From assembly GCA_036565605.1 (NCBI GenBank), contig DATCXV010000019.1, forward strand, positions 1 through 19,513: a DNA stretch of 19,513 nucleotides, read 5' to 3'. This DNA comes from UBA6065 sp036565605. Lineage in GTDB: Bacteria > Patescibacteriota > Minisyncoccia > Phycocordibacterales > UBA6065. Below are positions 17,933 through 19,513 of the stretch, piece by piece; position 1 is the first letter of the stretch; each line of letters starts with the position of its first letter. The notes beneath the pieces are model-generated. The model did not search any database. It was not told the DNA's origin and saw only the letters and a program-made list of their open reading frames with translations. A program made the translations under genes and the position numbers.

Positions 17933-18343
17933 CTAAGCGACGCAGAAGATTTCGGCGTTCAAGACGGCGATGGTCCAGTTCCAGAACGCATTCAGTGCGT
18001 CCTTTTCGATCTGGTTCTCGATGTTTTTGGGTAGAAACCCATTTTCGATCGCCACTTCCACTGACAGATGCCGATATGGCATCTGTGCTAGCGAAAGCGT
18101 GAGCGAATACGGATCTTTGCCTGGTCGGCCAACGTCGACATTGTCGACATTGTCGACACCGGCCTCGGCAAGGAGCTCCCACCACCGACTCACAACGAAC
18201 TGTCCGTTCGTCAATGTGTCGACACCCTTCGCAACGCGCCCAAAGATACCCTCGAGTTCTTCGCGATTAAGCGGAGTTCCGAGGTTTTGGAGCCGTTCCA
18301 AGGCCGTTTTGCGTGCTTGTTCCAGTATGGTTTCGATGTTCAT
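17933..18343 (-). CDS. Unknown 136-aa protein
   Basis: I do not recognise it. I start it at ATG 18341-18343 (136 aa); a TTG two codons upstream is also possible. The N-terminal third is helical (IETILEQARKTALERLQNLG, then LNREELEGIFGRVAKGVD). The middle has FVVSRWWELLAEAGV and a short repeat VDNVDNVDV made by tandem copies of a nine-base unit. The C-terminal part (LSVEVAIENGFLP, then ALNAFWNWTIAVLNAEIF) is more hydrophobic but not a clear membrane span. It has an extended -10 promoter and a strong terminator, so it is a single-gene unit between rnr and smc. It is soluble by appearance. Confidence 0.75.
   Translation of the reverse strand: MNIETILEQARKTALERLQNLGTPLNREELEGIFGRVAKGVDTLTNGQFVVSRWWELLAEAGVDNVDNVDVGRPGKDPYSLTLSLAQMPYRHLSVEVAIENGFLPKNIENQIEKDALNAFWNWTIAVLNAEIFCVA
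18134..18157. repeat. Three tandem copies of GTCGAC in a nine-base repeat
   Basis: GTCGACATT, GTCGACATT, GTCGAC at nine-base spacing (18134, 18143, 18152). Read in the coding strand they give VDNVDNVDV. Each unit contains a perfect hexamer palindrome. A further lone TGTCGACA lies near 18216. The reading frame is kept. Confidence 0.9.
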
Positions 18344-18357
18344 GTTCAACTTGTTTA

Positions 18358-18366
18358 ATTATAGCA
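18358..18366 (-). promoter_or_regulatory. Extended -10 promoter of the 136-aa gene
   Basis: Minus strand TGCTATAAT, an extended -10 with perfect TATAAT (18358-18363), preceded at 16 bases by a weak TTGCTT. The spacer contains the palindrome TTGTATACAA. The ATG at 18343 is 14 bases downstream of the -10 box; the TTG at 18349 is eight bases away. Confidence 0.55.
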
Positions 18367-18401
18367 CATTGTATACAAAAAGCAAGTCCTCATAGCCGCG
18401 A

Positions 18402-18424
18402 AAAGACCGCCCTATAGAGGCGGT
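18402..18424 (-). terminator. Intrinsic terminator of smc
   Basis: Stem ACCGCC and GGCGGT (18406-18411 with 18419-18424) around a seven-base loop; the minus strand continues CTTTT. It lies 17 bases after the smc stop. Confidence 0.65.
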
Positions 18425-18441
18425 TTAGTTTTATGAAACGG

Positions 18442-19513
18442 TTATTTCGCTACCGATAGCGCTTCATTAAACGCGATCGACAGAAGCTTCGAGAACCCTT
18501 CCCTGCCCAAGGTGACGCCGTAGAGAACTCCGGCTCGGGACATCGTTTCGCGATTATGGGTGATAACAATAAGCTGGGAATGCTTGGACAAGCTTTCAAC
18601 CATATCTCCGTACTTCTTCGAATTCGCTTCGTCGAGTGCCGCGTCGGTCTCGTCCAGGATAATAAATGGCGGCGGGTTAACTTGCGAAATAGCAAAGAGA
18701 AGCGCGATCGAGGTCAGAGCGCGCTCGCCGCCGGAGAGCATTTCAAGAGACTTCACTTTCTTGCGTGGCAAATCGACTTTAATATCGACGCCCAACTCCA
18801 ATTCCTCTTCTTCTGGCTCCTCGTCGGCAACAATTCCCAATTCAGCCAATTCTTCGGCAGAAACGGCGCGTTTGCGTTTTTTTTCTTTGACCACTACCAA
18901 GGATGCTTCTCCACCCCCGAACATGAGCGCGAAAAACTCTTTGAATTGCGAATTGATCTTGTGGATGCCGTCCGAGAACATGGTATCAAGCTTGTCCTCG
19001 AGCTCTTTGATGAGATTGGTGAGCGACTGCGCCGACGTTTCCAGGTCGACAAGTTCTTTGGCCAAGAACTGATCACGTTCGGACGTCTCTTTGAATTCCT
19101 TCATGACATCGCCGGGCGATACGGCACCAGAATCTTCCAAACGTACTTTGATTTTTTCGATCTCTTTGCGGCGCACTTCCTGGCCATGACGGTCTTCAGA
19201 CGCATACGCTGTCGTATCGGATTCATATAGGTACGCTTCGCGTCCAATGATCATTGCAGCTTCAGTCAGTTCGCGCTTGAAGTCTTCGGTTTCGAGGCGC
19301 AGCTTGTCTTCGCGTACACGCAAAACGGACAGCTTGCCGCGTGCTTCGTTCTGCTCGGCCATGATGCGGAAAAGTGCCTTCTCGGCATCACGCGAAGAAT
19401 CTTTTTCACGTTCAATCTCTGACTGTAATTGTGCGTACTCAGCCGAAAGTCGCGAAAGCTCTGCTTCTTTTTCTTTGGCTTCGCCGTCGGCTTCGGCAGC
19501 GCGCGCACGCAAC
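18442..19513 (-). CDS. smc: Chromosome partition protein SMC, C-terminal part (5' end beyond the window)
   Basis: Condensin-type ATPase that organises and helps segregate the chromosome. Only the last 357 codons are present; the frame is open to the right edge. The first 180 or so residues are the descending coiled coil (charged heptads such as AELSRLSAEYAQLQSEIERE). The C-terminal ATPase head follows, starting INSQFKEFFALMFGGGEASL, with the ABC signature LSGGERALTSIALLFA, the Walker B PFIILDETDAALDEANSKKY, and the His loop LIVITHNRETM. Between the head strands, after GGGEASLVVV, lies a charged stretch of about 25 residues, basic (KEKKRKR) then acidic (DEEPEEEELE), where B. subtilis SMC has a much shorter loop. 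The protein ends VAK. Its head is otherwise complete, so the gene looks functional. Confidence 0.95.
   Translation of the reverse strand, partial: LRARAAEADGEAKEKEAELSRLSAEYAQLQSEIEREKDSSRDAEKALFRIMAEQNEARGKLSVLRVREDKLRLETEDFKRELTEAAMIIGREAYLYESDTTAYASEDRHGQEVRRKEIEKIKVRLEDSGAVSPGDVMKEFKETSERDQFLAKELVDLETSAQSLTNLIKELEDKLDTMFSDGIHKINSQFKEFFALMFGGGEASLVVVKEKKRKRAVSAEELAELGIVADEEPEEEELELGVDIKVDLPRKKVKSLEMLSGGERALTSIALLFAISQVNPPPFIILDETDAALDEANSKKYGDMVESLSKHSQLIVITHNRETMSRAGVLYGVTLGREGFSKLLSIAFNEALSVAK

Noticed and set aside
18134..18160. CRISPR-like short repeats
   Set aside because: The units are nine bases long, without spacers, and lie inside a coding frame.
17106..18185. Open frame of 359 codons on the - strand across the end of rnr and into the next gene
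   Set aside because: It is antisense to a clear RNase R and crosses a strong terminator hairpin; the product shows no domain.

Overview
The window looks like a stretch of chromosome from a Candidate Phyla Radiation (Patescibacteria, probably Parcubacteria-like) bacterium. The reasons are indirect. RpoB is compact (1066 aa), rpoB is not preceded by the rplKAJL ribosomal genes, TrmD and RNase R are short, there are several orphan small proteins, and no start codon has a Shine-Dalgarno box. TGA is used as a stop, so the code is standard. This placement is inferred; no database was searched. No tRNA, rRNA, insertion sequence, CRISPR array or replication origin was seen. No gene-free stretch exceeds 300 bases; the longest is the 268-base rpoB leader and promoter region.

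Left part (1-11293). A truncated FKBP-type prolyl isomerase gene on the + strand converges on a long minus-strand block, rpoB - rpoC - unknown gene - dnaG - rpoD. Its genes are tightly spaced and no clear terminator lies between them. One strong promoter (11232-11259) and a leader with a terminator-like hairpin precede rpoB. Paired terminators at 452-527 close the block. RNA polymerase core, replication primase and the primary sigma factor could therefore share one transcript. The gene between rpoC and dnaG has unlike codon use and looks inserted. rpoD has a second promoter inside the end of dnaG.

Middle part (11294-15884). An orphan 201-aa gene (minus) and an AlkA-type 3-methyladenine DNA glycosylase gene (plus) diverge from a short shared promoter region. 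A minus-strand cluster of ECF-like sigma factor, small membrane protein and secreted Ala/Pro-rich protein resembles a sigma/anti-sigma/target unit. It follows trmD. The ancestral order rpsP-khpA-trmD is kept, but rimM is missing from it and rpsP and khpA are each followed by a hairpin terminator, with a promoter proposed for every gene.

Right part (15885-19513). RNase R (rnr, plus) is divergent from rpsP, with overlapping -35 boxes. Beyond a terminator come an unknown 136-aa gene and the C-terminal part of smc, which runs off the window, both minus. At several genes the -10 box lies only 6-8 bases before the start codon, which predicts leaderless mRNAs. This is the most general unusual signal in the window.
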